Made by a program: the position numbers and the translations under genes. Below are positions 35,657 through 45,833 of a stretch of DNA of 64,000 nt, piece after piece; the first letter of the stretch is position 1, and the number at the start of each line of letters is the position of its first letter. The stretch is from Ruminococcus sp. (GTDB lineage: Bacteria; Bacillota; Clostridia; Oscillospirales; Ruminococcaceae), in the NCBI GenBank assembly GCA_021201755.1, contig JAJQEI010000052.1:61149-125148 (forward strand). Reading direction: 5' to 3'. Below the pieces are notes generated by a model. That model was not told the origin of the DNA. It ran no database searches and saw only the letters and a list, made by a program, of their open reading frames with translations.

Positions 35657-37564
35657 TTAGTCTGTTGCTGGGGTATTGGCATCTGTTTGTGTTGGTGTAT
35701 CCGGATTCGGTTTTGGTGCTTCTTCAAGCATCGATGGATCCATCTGACCAGCCATCAATGTTTCGAAATCTTCCCGTTCAATCTTTTCGTGAATGATCAG
35801 ATATTTCGCCAACAAATGGAGCTGATCCATATATGTTTTCAAGATCTCGGTTGCTTTTGCGTATGCCGTTTCTACGATTCTACGAACTTCGTCATCAATT
35901 TCTCCAGCCACACGATCGGAATAATCTCTCGACGAACCCAAATCTTTTCCTAGGAACACCTCGTTTTGATCGTTACCGTAGACAATTGGTCCCATTTTCT
36001 CACTGAAACCATAGCGTGTTACCATGCTGCGTGCGATAGAAGTGGCACGTTCCAAGTCGTTGGAAGCACCGGTAGAAATATCATCTAGCACAAGCTGTTC
36101 CGCCACACGTCCACCCAGCAGGGTGACAATGTTTTCTTCCATCTCACGTTTTGAAACAAAGCTCTTATCTTGTTCCGGAAGGGACATGGTATAACCACCA
36201 GCCATACCTCTCGGAATGATGGATACTTGGTGTACCTTGTCTTGATGGTCACAGTAGTAAGTGCAGACAGCATGACCAGCCTCGTGGAATGCAGTCAGTC
36301 GTTTTTCTTTTTCGGTCACCTTGTGGGACTTCTTTTCCGGTCCGGCGATAACCTTAATGGTAGCCTCCTGGATTTCTTCCATGGTGAACGCTTTTTTATT
36401 TTTTTGTGCTGCTAATAAGCAAGCTTCGTTGACGAGGTTTTCCAAATCCGCACCGGTGAACCCGACTGTCGATTTTGCAATGGTTTCCAAATCCACATCT
36501 GGGCCGACGTTTTTGGACTTGGTATGCACCTGTAAAATCTTTTCCCGTCCCTTAACATCTGGATAGCCCACTGTAATCTGTCGGTCGAATCGCCCCGGTC
36601 GGAGCAGTGCCGGATCGAGAATATCTCGTCGGTTTGTAGCGGCAATGACGATGACATTATCTTTTCCGGTGAATCCGTCCATTTCTACCAGAAGTTGGTT
36701 CAAAGTCTGTTCTCGTTCGTCATGACCGCCGCCGATACCGGTACCTCTGTGTCGTCCGACGGCGTCGATTTCGTCGATAAAGATAATGGATGGTGCATTT
36801 TTCTTCGCCTGATCGAATAAATCACGGACACGTGAAGCACCTACACCCACAAACATTTCTACAAAATCCGAACCGGAGATGGAGAAGAACGGACAACCCG
36901 CCTCACCGGCAACAGCTCTCGCAAGTAAAGTTTTTCCAGTACCAGGAGGACCCATCAATAAAATGCCTTTCGGTATACGTGCCCCGATGTCGCTGTATTT
37001 TCGTGGATTTTTCAAGAAATCCACGATTTCCTCCAGCTCGTGTTTTTCCTCATCTGCTCCCGCTACGTCAGCAAAGGTTGCTTTCCGTGTGTTCGCTTGG
37101 TTCTTAATATTCGCCTTTCCGAACGAGGAGTATCTTCCACCGCCGTTTGCCTGCCGTATCATAAAGATGAACAAGAAAATCATCATCGCAACGAGAATAA
37201 CTGTTGGAATGACCGTCAACAACCACGAGGAATCAGAAGCTTCGTAGTAGTCATATTGCAATGGCTCATCGTGACTTGCATTGTATTTCTTTCGATACAG
37301 CTTTGTATCGGTTAAAAACTGGTTGATATATGGTACACTGTAGGTGATTTGTTTTCCAGACTCCAGCGTCATTTCCAATTCACCGGTTCCCAAATCCAAC
37401 GTATAAGCAGTGACCTCACAATCGTCAAAGTATTGAATGATTTCAGAATACTCGTACGATTCTGTATCGCTTCCTAGGTTTGGCAGTAAAAAAATAAGTG
37501 CTGCGACGAGTAATAGAACAATAATTAGATATGTTCCAATACCGTGACTTCTCTTTTGTTTCAA
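35657..37564 (-). CDS. ftsH: ATP-dependent zinc metalloprotease FtsH
   Basis: The 635-residue membrane protease has two membrane segments (about 10-29 and 112-135), the AAA domain with Walker [20 protein letters not shown], Walker [14 protein letters not shown], the second region of homology [18 protein letters not shown], and the zinc site HEAGH in the protease domain. It begins at TTG 37564, nine bases after GGAG, since no ATG is in frame upstream. It is the last gene of the rnj operon; tilS-hpt-ftsH is a conserved Firmicutes trio. Confidence 0.97.
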   Translation of the reverse strand: MKQKRSHGIGTYLIIVLLLVAALIFLLPNLGSDTESYEYSEIIQYFDDCEVTAYTLDLGTGELEMTLESGKQITYSVPYINQFLTDTKLYRKKYNASHDEPLQYDYYEASDSSWLLTVIPTVILVAMMIFLFIFMIRQANGGGRYSSFGKANIKNQANTRKATFADVAGADEEKHELEEIVDFLKNPRKYSDIGARIPKGILLMGPPGTGKTLLARAVAGEAGCPFFSISGSDFVEMFVGVGASRVRDLFDQAKKNAPSIIFIDEIDAVGRHRGTGIGGGHDEREQTLNQLLVEMDGFTGKDNVIVIAATNRRDILDPALLRPGRFDRQITVGYPDVKGREKILQVHTKSKNVGPDVDLETIAKSTVGFTGADLENLVNEACLLAAQKNKKAFTMEEIQEATIKVIAGPEKKSHKVTEKEKRLTAFHEAGHAVCTYYCDHQDKVHQVSIIPRGMAGGYTMSLPEQDKSFVSKREMEENIVTLLGGRVAEQLVLDDISTGASNDLERATSIARSMVTRYGFSEKMGPIVYGNDQNEVFLGKDLGSSRDYSDRVAGEIDDEVRRIVETAYAKATEILKTYMDQLHLLAKYLIIHEKIEREDFETLMAGQMDPSMLEEAPKPNPDTPTQTDANTPATD

Positions 37565-37597
37565 AGACCATCTACTCCAATCTTTTTTTTATTTTAT

Positions 37598-38128
37598 TTA
37601 TTGCATCACGCCAATATATGGCAGATTACGATACGTTTCGTTGTAGTCCAAGCCGTATCCGACGACAAAAACATCTGGAATTTCAAAACCACAGTAGTCT
37701 ACAGCTATGGGAAAGCGTCTGCGGCTCGGTTTATCCAGCAGCGTACAGATTCTCAGCGAAATCGGCTTTTGCTGCTGCAGTGCTGGCAATACTGCGGAAA
37801 GTGTAGTGCCTGTGTCCAGAATATCCTCCACCAAAATGACATGACGATTCACCAAATTCCGGGATAAAGGAATTTCAAACTGTACCGTTCCAGAAGTTTG
37901 CGTGCCATCGTGATAGCTGGAAGCACGCATAAAATCCAACTCCAGTGGTATAGGTGTTTCTCGAACCAAATCTGAAAAAAACAAACAAAATCCTTTTAAC
38001 AGGCAAACCATCAAAGGATTTTTTTCGGCATAGTCGGCGGCAATTTGTGTGCCGATTTCATGCACACGTTCTTGAATTTGTTTTTGTGACAAAAGGATTT
38101 TTGCGATATTTTCGTCCAGGCGTTTCAT
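37598..38128 (-). CDS. hpt: hypoxanthine phosphoribosyltransferase
   Basis: The 176-residue salvage enzyme has the PRPP motif HVILVEDILDTGTTLSAV and the early PLMVCLLKGFCLFFSDLVR segment. It makes IMP or GMP from the free base. Its start overlaps the end of tilS by four bases, so translation is coupled. Confidence 0.96.
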   Translation of the reverse strand: MKRLDENIAKILLSQKQIQERVHEIGTQIAADYAEKNPLMVCLLKGFCLFFSDLVRETPIPLELDFMRASSYHDGTQTSGTVQFEIPLSRNLVNRHVILVEDILDTGTTLSAVLPALQQQKPISLRICTLLDKPSRRRFPIAVDYCGFEIPDVFVVGYGLDYNETYRNLPYIGVMQ

Positions 38129-39543
38129 ATTTCAGCCTCCAACTTTTCATGACTTTTATCCATGTTGTCTTTTGTGATTTCGATGATGAGCAGACGCTTT
38201 GTGGTATTGTCTGGCTTCACTCGATCGGCAATGCCAATATACTCCGCAAAAACAACGCCCAAATCATCTGTTATCCAGTGTAGTGTGTTTCTTTGCTTAG
38301 GCGGTACATCAGATTGAATTCTTTTTTTTAGAGAGGAAGTAAATGTACGTCCGGAAAGGCGCATTTTTGCGCCATAAATTCGTGGCGTGAGAAATAAGTT
38401 CCCCGTTATTTTATCATAATCGAAACAGTAATTTGCAAATTTTTCATGAACAATTGCTGTTTTTACCAAATTTTCATTTTTCTCCCCTTGTGGTAGAGTG
38501 ATTACTCTTGCTGTCACAAGAAAATCGGGATAAAGTCGATTTTCACCTGGCAACAAGGGGATCTTTTCCGGTACAGGCTGTCTTGAAACAATCTCCAGAC
38601 AGAGTCTGCCCACTTTTGCTACGGCGTAAACCTGTGTAGTGGCATTGCGTGTCAAATTTCGCTTCCCACCCGTTCGACAGAGCTGCATCAGTTGTTCCAA
38701 AAGCTGTGCATCATAGGACAAATGTTCTTCATCCAGAAGTTTTGCGAAACAGCGCATCTGCAGAGCTGGATGATAATCGTTCAAATGCTCTAATGTGTGT
38801 GCTGTCTGATGGCATGATGCATAAACACGATTTGCTTCGCTCTGTAAATAGTCGTTGTCTCGCCTCAGACTTTCGATGGTACGAGCAGTTGTTCGGGTGA
38901 CTGCTGGATTTTCTTTTTCCATCTGTGGTAAAATATGATGTCGAATCCGGTTGCGTGTATAGGCGTCAGAACAATTCGTAGAGTCCGTCATATACGACTG
39001 ATCCAGCACTTCGAGGTATGTTATAATTTCTTTGCGGTCGACTTGTAAAAGGGGGCGCAAAAAACGACCATTTTTCGGCGGAATTGCCGTCAGTCCGTGA
39101 AGGGATGTTCCACGAATGATACGGTGTATCATCGTTTCCAGATTGTCATTTGCGTTGTGCGCTGTAGTAATCCAATCTGCATCTACCTTTTGGAAAGCAT
39201 CATAGCGGCAGGTTCGTGCTGCAAGTTCAATAGAGGTATGTGACTGCGCAGCATATTCGGCAACGTCACAGGAAACAATTTTTAGCGGTACTTGTAGATT
39301 TTCACAAAGTGTGCGGCAAAACTGCTCATCTCGTATACTTTCCGCTCCACGGAGATTATGGTTTACGTGAATCGCCGTTACTTGATATTTTAGCGTATCT
39401 TGTAGTTCCAGCAGTATGCGTAATAAACAAACGCTGTCGGCACCGCCGGACAGGGCACAACAAACAAGATCGCCGGCTTTTATCACATCATATTGTTGTA
39501 GCTGCTGCAGCACACGCTTTGATAAATTCTGCTTAGGCTTCAT
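38125..39543 (-). CDS. tilS: tRNA(Ile)-lysidine synthase
   Basis: The 472-residue enzyme modifies C34 of the minor tRNA-Ile so that it reads AUA. The PP-loop motif LSGGADSVCLL is at 31-41, followed by VNHNLRGAESIRDEQFC and TAHNANDNLETMIHRIIRGTSLHGL. The C-terminal domain (from about 380) has the usual KMRLSGRTFTSSLKK. It overlaps dnaB by 11 bases upstream and hpt by four downstream. Confidence 0.96.
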   Translation of the reverse strand: MKPKQNLSKRVLQQLQQYDVIKAGDLVCCALSGGADSVCLLRILLELQDTLKYQVTAIHVNHNLRGAESIRDEQFCRTLCENLQVPLKIVSCDVAEYAAQSHTSIELAARTCRYDAFQKVDADWITTAHNANDNLETMIHRIIRGTSLHGLTAIPPKNGRFLRPLLQVDRKEIITYLEVLDQSYMTDSTNCSDAYTRNRIRHHILPQMEKENPAVTRTTARTIESLRRDNDYLQSEANRVYASCHQTAHTLEHLNDYHPALQMRCFAKLLDEEHLSYDAQLLEQLMQLCRTGGKRNLTRNATTQVYAVAKVGRLCLEIVSRQPVPEKIPLLPGENRLYPDFLVTARVITLPQGEKNENLVKTAIVHEKFANYCFDYDKITGNLFLTPRIYGAKMRLSGRTFTSSLKKRIQSDVPPKQRNTLHWITDDLGVVFAEYIGIADRVKPDNTTKRLLIIEITKDNMDKSHEKLEAEI

Positions 39544-40879
39544 TGTGAATCTCCGGACTTGTGAAACGTGTGAATTGACCGTCCCATTTCAGCTGAACCG
39601 TGCCGGTTTCACCATGTCGGTTTTTCGCAATGATGCATTCGGAGATGTTCGGTGTGGGACTTTCTTTATTATAATAGGCATCACGATAGAGGAACATGAC
39701 GATATCAGCATCTTGCTCGATAGAACCGGATTCTCTTAGGTCAGACAGCATCGGTCGTTTATCGGTTCGGCTTTCCGGACCACGGGAAAGCTGGGAAAGG
39801 ACAATGACTGGAATATCCAATTCTTTCGCCATAATTTTCAATTGCCGTGTAATTTCTGAAATAATCAATACTCGGTTATCTGTTCGCAGCGTAGAACCCA
39901 TCAGCTGTAAATAGTCGATGACTACCAGTCCCAAGTTCTTCATCCGGCGCAGCTTCGCCTTGATTTGCTGTACAGTGACGCTTGCCGTGTCGTCGATGTA
40001 CATTGGAAAGCCGGAGAGGTTGCTTGCTGCTCCTGCCAAGCGTACCCAGTCATCGCCGGTAAGAAAACCGCTGCGAAGTTTGTTGGAATCGACCAAAGAC
40101 TCTGTGGAGAGCATTCGTGTTGCCAGCTGTTCCCTTGACATTTCCAGAGAGAAAATCGCCACTTCTTTATCTTTGTTGTGTCGTGCCACATTTGTGACAA
40201 TGTTGACGGCAAAGGAAGTTTTACCCATACCAGGACGAGCGGCAATCAGGATTAAGTCGGACTTATTCAGACCGGAAGTGATGGTGTCCAGATAATGAAA
40301 GCCGGTTTTTGCACCTAGATATTTTTCTTTATCTGGACCTGCAATTTTCCCGATGCGATCATAGGCTTCGCAGACAGCGTCTCCGATTTTTACCAGCCCT
40401 TGGATATCCTTTCCCTGCCGAATATCGAAAATACGCTGTTCCGCCATATCGAGCATCGTCTCCGCCGAGGCTTCACCAGTTTGAATATCCTGTAGGATAT
40501 CACGTGCTGCAAATGCCAGACATCGAATATAATATTTTTCAGAAACAATTTTGCAATAGCTTTCAATATTGGCAGTAGATGGAACAAGCTCAACCAGTGC
40601 AGCCAGATAACTACGCCCTTCCTGCGCAGTTTCAAATACTCGTTGTGCCATGGCGGCGTTCAGAACCGTGATGATATCTGCTTTTTCACCGGCAGTAAAC
40701 ATTTGAAAAATAATCTGAAAAATAGCACGGTGTTGTTCTTGGAAAAAGCTTTCCGGTTTAATCGTCTCCAGTACAACCGGTAATACAGACGAATCGATGA
40801 GGACTGCCCCTAAAATCGTTTGTTCCGCTTCTAAACTGAAAGGCAGCTCAGCCGTTTCATTTGGCATATAGTCCGCCAA
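39533..40879 (-). CDS. dnaB: replicative DNA helicase DnaB
   Basis: The 448-residue hexameric helicase opens the replication fork. The N-terminal domain starts PFSLEAEQTILGAVLID; the RecA-like part has LILIARPGMGKTSFAVNI (Walker A), FSLEMSREQLATRML, VVIDYLQLM (Walker B) and LSQLSRGPESRTDKRPMLSDLRESGSIEQDAD, written here only as family blocks. A TTG at 40879, eight bases after GGAGG, is the likely start; the in-frame codon at 40894 lies in the ribosome site itself, and ATG 40867 is far from it. rplI lies 69 bases upstream, the common order. Confidence 0.96.
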   Translation of the reverse strand: MADYMPNETAELPFSLEAEQTILGAVLIDSSVLPVVLETIKPESFFQEQHRAIFQIIFQMFTAGEKADIITVLNAAMAQRVFETAQEGRSYLAALVELVPSTANIESYCKIVSEKYYIRCLAFAARDILQDIQTGEASAETMLDMAEQRIFDIRQGKDIQGLVKIGDAVCEAYDRIGKIAGPDKEKYLGAKTGFHYLDTITSGLNKSDLILIAARPGMGKTSFAVNIVTNVARHNKDKEVAIFSLEMSREQLATRMLSTESLVDSNKLRSGFLTGDDWVRLAGAASNLSGFPMYIDDTASVTVQQIKAKLRRMKNLGLVVIDYLQLMGSTLRTDNRVLIISEITRQLKIMAKELDIPVIVLSQLSRGPESRTDKRPMLSDLRESGSIEQDADIVMFLYRDAYYNKESPTPNISECIIAKNRHGETGTVQLKWDGQFTRFTSPEIHNEA

Positions 40880-40948
40880 TGCGTACACCTCCAATTGAAC
40901 AGAGAAAAGTAAGAAATAATTGCATTCCTTGCTCTATGCTCGTGTGCC

Positions 40949-41395
40949 TCAAAGCTCGACTACCTCGACAATGACTTTTGCGGAAATACCACTGTATAGT
41001 CGAATTTCCGCATCATAAGTGCCGAAGTTTTTGATGTCAGTCTTTAGGCTAATTTTCTTTTTATCCACTTTACAGTGGTATTGCTCTTCGATACAAGCGG
41101 CAATCTGCGCACCGGTCACTGCACCGAAAAGTTTGCCGCCATTTCCGGCTTTTACTTTTGCAACGACGGTTTTCCCTTGTAATCGGTCGGCAGTCTGCTG
41201 TGCATTTTGCCTTTCTACATCGATTTTATGTGCGACAGACGCCTGTTTGCTTTCAAGCTCTGACAGGTTTTTTGTCGTCGCCTCAACAGCAAGTCCTTTT
41301 TTTAAGAGCATATTTCTGGCGTATCCGTCAGTAACATTTTTGATTTCGCCTTTTTTTCCAGAGCCTTTGACATCCTGTAAAAAAATGACTTTCAC
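40949..41395 (-). CDS. rplI: 50S ribosomal protein L9
   Basis: The 148-residue protein has the L9 signature [20 protein letters not shown] and [17 protein letters not shown], then the long connecting helix and C-terminal domain ([19 protein letters not shown]). It binds 23S rRNA near the L1 stalk. It is 17 bases downstream of gdpP; the pair gdpP-rplI is conserved in Firmicutes. Confidence 0.97.
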   Translation of the reverse strand: MKVIFLQDVKGSGKKGEIKNVTDGYARNMLLKKGLAVEATTKNLSELESKQASVAHKIDVERQNAQQTADRLQGKTVVAKVKAGNGGKLFGAVTGAQIAACIEEQYHCKVDKKKISLKTDIKNFGTYDAEIRLYSGISAKVIVEVVEL

Positions 41396-41412
41396 AATGA
41401 ATCATTCCTTTC

Positions 41413-43386
41413 TTATTTTCGGTGTTTTTCCTGTGTCTCCAGAATCAGCAATAGCTGTTCCTTTGCTTCTTGTATATTACAATTTGGAATTTGCACAGCC
41501 GCCATAGTTTGGTGACCGCCGCCACCCAATTGTTCCATAATGACTTGTACATTCACGTTTCCCATGGAGCGTGCGGAGATGGAAACACCGTCGCCTACCA
41601 TATAGATGACAAAGGAAGCCTCAACTCCTTGGATGCTGAGCAGCTCATCCGCTGCCTGAGAAGCCAATACTCTGCCGTTTTCATCGGGAATTTTTACAGC
41701 GGAAATGGCGTTGTTGTGATACAATTCTGCATGTGAGACAATTTGTGCACGCATGGAGTACATGGAGATGGTGTTCGAAAACAGCGTTTTCACCTGAATG
41801 GTATCTGCACCAATTTTACGCAAATACGCTGCCGCCTCAAAGGTTCGTACACCGGTACGCATGACGAAATTTTTCGTATCCAGCATAATTCCCGATAACA
41901 GTGCATCGGCATACGTTGCTGAAATTTCCGTGTCCATCCGAAAATACTGGATAATTTCTGTCACCATTTCACAGGCGGATGAGGCGTATGGCTCGTGGTG
42001 GAAAATTATTGCATTTTCAATAAAGTTGACGTTCTTTCGGTGATGATCAATGACCACTACATACTTTGCCGCATGATATAGTTCCACGCTCTCTAAAATA
42101 TCCTTGTTGTGGGTATCGACCACAATCAACAAGCTGTTGTCTGTCACCTGTGCCAAGGCATCGATTGGTTCGATAAACGTCGGACCGTTTGGATACTGTT
42201 CCATGCGGTCGATGAGTTGTGTCGCAAGACAGCTCTGCCGATCCGCCACAATATACGACGACTTTTGCATCAGTTGTACTGCACCAGCCAGACCGCACGC
42301 CGCCCCGATAGAATCTAAGTCTCCGAAACGATGTCCCATGAGGAATACTTGGTCAGAATTTTTAATCAATTCCTGCATCGCCAAGGCGATGGATCGAATT
42401 TTTGTTTTTGATTTTTTCTCTACGCCCTTTGAAGCACCACCAAAAAAGCAGAAACCGTTTTCTGTTTTCACAGCTGCCTGGTCACCGCCACGTCCCAGTG
42501 CCATATCCAAGGATTGTCTGGCAAATTTTTCGCTTTCCGCAAGGGAAGCTGCACCGTCTCCTACACCAATGGAAAAAGTGATATGCATATGGTCGTTGAT
42601 GCGAATTTGTCTTGCTTCGTCGAGGATGTGAAACCGATTCTTTTCAATTTTCCGTAGATGACGAGATTCCATGATAATATAGAACAAGTCGTTTTCTACC
42701 TTGCGTACAACACCATCTGTCTTCTGCATAAAGTGTTCCAATACTCGTTCCACTTCAGCGGATACCTGTACTTTTTCGCTTTCTCTGGCGTATTGGAGCA
42801 GGTCGTTATAGCCGTCGATTACCAATAGTATAATACAGGGTCGAGAATTTGACTGTTCATCCTGCAATCGGATAATATCGGTGATTTCTAAAAATTGTAT
42901 TGCAATAATCGCCTGTTCATCCTGTACACTTCGAAAGGCACGAACCCGATAGCTTAATCCGTTGTGTTCCATCAGCAGCTCTCGGTTTTGATCCAGAGTA
43001 GACAGGTTTAGGTGTATGACATCTTGTGCTGATTTTCCAATGACGTTGCGGTTCTGAGTGAACCGTATGCCGAAAATCTCGTTGTGCCAAAGGATTTCAC
43101 CGTTGTGATTTGTCAGCAATACAGGAAATGCCATATTTTGCAATACTGCCATGCCTGCGCTCTCAATGCCACCGTGAACGGCAACGATTTCCTGTCGTTC
43201 CGTCCGTCGAAGCTGATACCACTCCAGACAGAGCAGCAGACCCAGCAACAGTGGCAGCAGCAGCAATATTTCCAGCCATCGTTGGGGAAATGCACGTGTC
43301 ATCACGCAAATCAGTGGAATCAGAATGCTAATGAGCCAAGCGATTCCGGTTATCAGCAACGCCTTACAGTGCGTTTTGGATTTCAT
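41413..43386 (-). CDS. gdpP: c-di-AMP phosphodiesterase GdpP
   Basis: The 657-residue protein has two N-terminal membrane segments (about 7-27 and 34-52), a PAS-like sensor (about 75-165), a degenerate GGDEF domain (175-305) and the catalytic DHH/DHHA1 part with MGHRFGDLDSIGAACGLAG, VIVDTHNKD-like strand, VVVIDHHRKNVNFIENA and the C-terminal QLGGGGHQTMAA. It degrades c-di-AMP, the messenger for potassium and wall homeostasis. It lies 39 bases after rnj. Confidence 0.96.
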   Translation of the reverse strand: MKSKTHCKALLITGIAWLISILIPLICVMTRAFPQRWLEILLLLPLLLGLLLCLEWYQLRRTERQEIVAVHGGIESAGMAVLQNMAFPVLLTNHNGEILWHNEIFGIRFTQNRNVIGKSAQDVIHLNLSTLDQNRELLMEHNGLSYRVRAFRSVQDEQAIIAIQFLEITDIIRLQDEQSNSRPCIILLVIDGYNDLLQYARESEKVQVSAEVERVLEHFMQKTDGVVRKVENDLFYIIMESRHLRKIEKNRFHILDEARQIRINDHMHITFSIGVGDGAASLAESEKFARQSLDMALGRGGDQAAVKTENGFCFFGGASKGVEKKSKTKIRSIALAMQELIKNSDQVFLMGHRFGDLDSIGAACGLAGAVQLMQKSSYIVADRQSCLATQLIDRMEQYPNGPTFIEPIDALAQVTDNSLLIVVDTHNKDILESVELYHAAKYVVVIDHHRKNVNFIENAIIFHHEPYASSACEMVTEIIQYFRMDTEISATYADALLSGIMLDTKNFVMRTGVRTFEAAAYLRKIGADTIQVKTLFSNTISMYSMRAQIVSHAELYHNNAISAVKIPDENGRVLASQAADELLSIQGVEASFVIYMVGDGVSISARSMGNVNVQVIMEQLGGGGHQTMAAVQIPNCNIQEAKEQLLLILETQEKHRK

Positions 43387-43425
43387 AGTGCATTCTCCTT
43401 TCGATGGAATTTTTCACCTTTTGTC

Positions 43426-45261
43426 TTAGATTTTCATAATAATGGGAAGAATCATAGGACTGCGTTTTGTTTTTTCGTAGATAAAATCGGAAAGCACATC
43501 ACGCAGTTTTGTTTTTAACGTACCCCATTCTTTTAGATCGTGATTGGAACAGCGACTGAGTGTTTTATTGAGAATTTCTCGTGCTTCTTCCATCAGTTCT
43601 TCCGATTCCCGTACATAGACGAAACCACGGGAGATAATATCTGGACCGGAAACAATGGCATTCGCCATACGGTCGATCGCAATCACGACAATAATTAAGC
43701 CGTCCTGCGCCAAATGTTTTCGGTCACGTAAGACAATGGAGCCGACGTCGCCTACGCCCAAGCCATCTACCATAACCCGTCCGGCGGGTACTTGGGAGAC
43801 GATACGCATAGTCTGTCCGTTGGTTTCGATGACGTCTCCGATGCTGGCAATTAAGATGTTTTCCTCCGGCATTCCCATAGACTTGGCAATTTCAGCGTGT
43901 TTTACCAGATGCTTATATTCGCCATGCATAGGGATAAAGAATTTCGGTTTTGTCAGAGCATGAATGAGCTTCAGTTCCTCCTGACAAGCGTGACCGGAAA
44001 CATGAACCTCATACATGGATTCATAAATCACTTCTGCGCCGGTTTTCATCAGTTCGTTTACCACACGAGTAACATATTTTTCATTGCCTGGGATTGGCTT
44101 TGCCGAAATAATGATAAAATCGTTTGGCGTAATCGAAACCTTTTTGTGACTGTTCATTGCCATTCGTGTCAGTGCAGACAAGGGTTCTCCTTGGCTGCCG
44201 GTAGTAATCAGAACGATTTTCTCGTCGGGATACCGTTCCATGTCTTCAATATCAATAATCATGTCCTTCGGGACCTTCAGATAGCCAAGTTCCTGTGCCG
44301 TTTCCATGACGTGAACCATGCTTCGTCCGAAGACAGCGACTTTTCTGTCATAGTGCTGTGCCTGATCGATGATTTGTTGTACACGGTGTACATTTGAGGA
44401 AAATGTAGCGATAATAATCCGTTTGCCCTCTGCACGTTTGAACAACTTTTCAAAAGAATCGCCTATCGTACGTTCCGATTTGGTAAAGCCTCCCTGTTCT
44501 GCGTTGGTTGAATCCGCCATCAATGCAAGTACGCCACGACTTCCTAGTTCGCCAAATCTGGCGAGGTCGATAATCTCGCCGTCAATGGGAGAAAAATCTA
44601 CCTTAAAGTCACCGGTGTGTACCAGAATTCCTGCCGGCGTATGAATCGCCATGCCTACGGCACCAGGGATAGAGTGATTCACATTGATAAATTCTACTGC
44701 CATACAGCCCATGCGAACTGTCTTTCTCGGTTCTACTTCCACGAGCTTACACTGCTTTAAAATGCCATGCTCTTCCAGTTTCCTTTTAATTAGTCCGATT
44801 GTCATGCGTGTGCCATACACTGGTACATTGACTTTTTTTAAAAAATAAACAAGACCGCCAATGTGGTCTTCGTGACCGTGGGTAATCACAATGCCACGCA
44901 GCCGTTCTTTATTTGCTTCTACGTAGCTGAAATTCGGAATAACGAGATCCACGCCGGGCATATCCATATCTGGAAATGCAAGACCGCAGTCCAAAATAAA
45001 CATATCGTTGCAGCACTCGAACACAGTCATGTTTTTTCCAATTTCGTTTAGCCCACCTAAGGGAATAATCCGTACCGGCGTATTGCGCCGAGAATCCCGT
45101 TTGGTGCGTTGTGCAGACGGTGTCATGCCGGTCGATCGATTGCAATAGTTGTTCTTGTAGTCGTTGTTCTGTGTTCTGGGACGTATGCTATAGCTGCGCT
45201 TATGTGTCTGCACTTGTGTCTGGGAACTGCCCTTGCCCCATTGTTCTTTTTCTGTAGCCAA
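43426..45261 (-). CDS. rnj: ribonuclease J
   Basis: The 611-residue metallo-beta-lactamase/beta-CASP nuclease degrades and matures RNA, with both endo- and 5' exonuclease activity in studied relatives. After a basic Arg/Thr/Asn-rich extension of about 60 residues it shows IIPLGGLNEIGKNMTVFEC, the metal motif THGHEDHIGGL, HTGDFKVDFSP, and the beta-CASP motifs TTGSQGEPLSAL and VHVSGHACQEE. The TTG start at 45261 follows GCGAGG. It heads a seven-gene minus-strand operon and has a leader of about 565 nt, which for an RNase gene suggests autoregulation. Confidence 0.95.
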   Translation of the reverse strand: MATEKEQWGKGSSQTQVQTHKRSYSIRPRTQNNDYKNNYCNRSTGMTPSAQRTKRDSRRNTPVRIIPLGGLNEIGKNMTVFECCNDMFILDCGLAFPDMDMPGVDLVIPNFSYVEANKERLRGIVITHGHEDHIGGLVYFLKKVNVPVYGTRMTIGLIKRKLEEHGILKQCKLVEVEPRKTVRMGCMAVEFINVNHSIPGAVGMAIHTPAGILVHTGDFKVDFSPIDGEIIDLARFGELGSRGVLALMADSTNAEQGGFTKSERTIGDSFEKLFKRAEGKRIIIATFSSNVHRVQQIIDQAQHYDRKVAVFGRSMVHVMETAQELGYLKVPKDMIIDIEDMERYPDEKIVLITTGSQGEPLSALTRMAMNSHKKVSITPNDFIIISAKPIPGNEKYVTRVVNELMKTGAEVIYESMYEVHVSGHACQEELKLIHALTKPKFFIPMHGEYKHLVKHAEIAKSMGMPEENILIASIGDVIETNGQTMRIVSQVPAGRVMVDGLGVGDVGSIVLRDRKHLAQDGLIIVVIAIDRMANAIVSGPDIISRGFVYVRESEELMEEAREILNKTLSRCSNHDLKEWGTLKTKLRDVLSDFIYEKTKRSPMILPIIMKI

Positions 45262-45833
45262 AAAATTTTCCTCGCTTTCTTTTGGAAAGCCATGCAGAAG
45301 CAGGTAGATATGGAGGTATCTACCAATTTTCGCTTTACTATTTCGCTTTTGAGCGGCTGTGCCATGTCATTGTATGACTAGCCGTTTCACGTTTCATGAT
45401 TTTTGTTGAAACCTGTTTTTACAGGAATGGAATATACACTTCTTATGATTACACGGTTTCCATTTCTTTAAATAATAAGAGTTGCAATATTCGATAGTTT
45501 GTTACAAATCTTCGGGATTCTAACGCTCTCATTTTCATCATGATTTGCCGATTCGATAGCGACAGCACTTGCTTTGCATGATTTTTTCAAAGTGATTTTT
45601 GGGCGTCACTGGATTTGCAGTGTCACCTTATGTATAAAATATGTATAAACTAGTGTAAGATGAAGAGAATCGTTCCTCTATATCGAGAGGCTTAAATTAT
45701 TCAGGGTGATATTGTTTACCTTTTGCCCGTGCCGTAATTTTTTATCGTTTGTTTGGTTTTGGGTATGAAATTTGTAATGCTTAAGTATACACAGAACTGC
45801 ACCCTTGAAACACGTACAACAATACATAATACT
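45262..45833 (-). promoter_or_regulatory. long structured leader of the rnj operon (gene-free)
   Basis: This stretch separates the promoter at 45834-45862 from the rnj start. It holds no convincing gene: two tiny frames (45449-45541, 30 codons; 45338-45397, 19 codons) lack good ribosome sites. Several stems are visible: CCTCT/AGAGG at 45675-45690, CACTG/CAGTG near 45605-45622, and a perfect 8-bp stem at 45303-45324 whose minus-strand loop is CCTCCA. I recognise no tmRNA, RNase P, 6S or riboswitch signature. It is the longest unexplained stretch in the window. Confidence 0.5.
45303..45324. other. perfect hairpin near the rnj start
   Basis: GGTAGATA (45303-45310) pairs perfectly with TATCTACC (45317-45324) around a six-base loop. 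In the rnj mRNA the loop reads CCTCCA, complementary to a Shine-Dalgarno core. No T tract follows, so it is not a terminator. It ends about 40 bases before the start codon. Confidence 0.6.

Noticed and set aside
45338..45541. Two mini-frames (30 and 19 codons) in the rnj leader as genes
   Set aside because: Neither has a convincing ribosome site; kept only as part of the leader description.
45262..45833. tmRNA, RNase P RNA or 6S RNA in the rnj leader
   Set aside because: No tRNA-like end, tag frame, RNase P core or long 6S-type stem could be seen.
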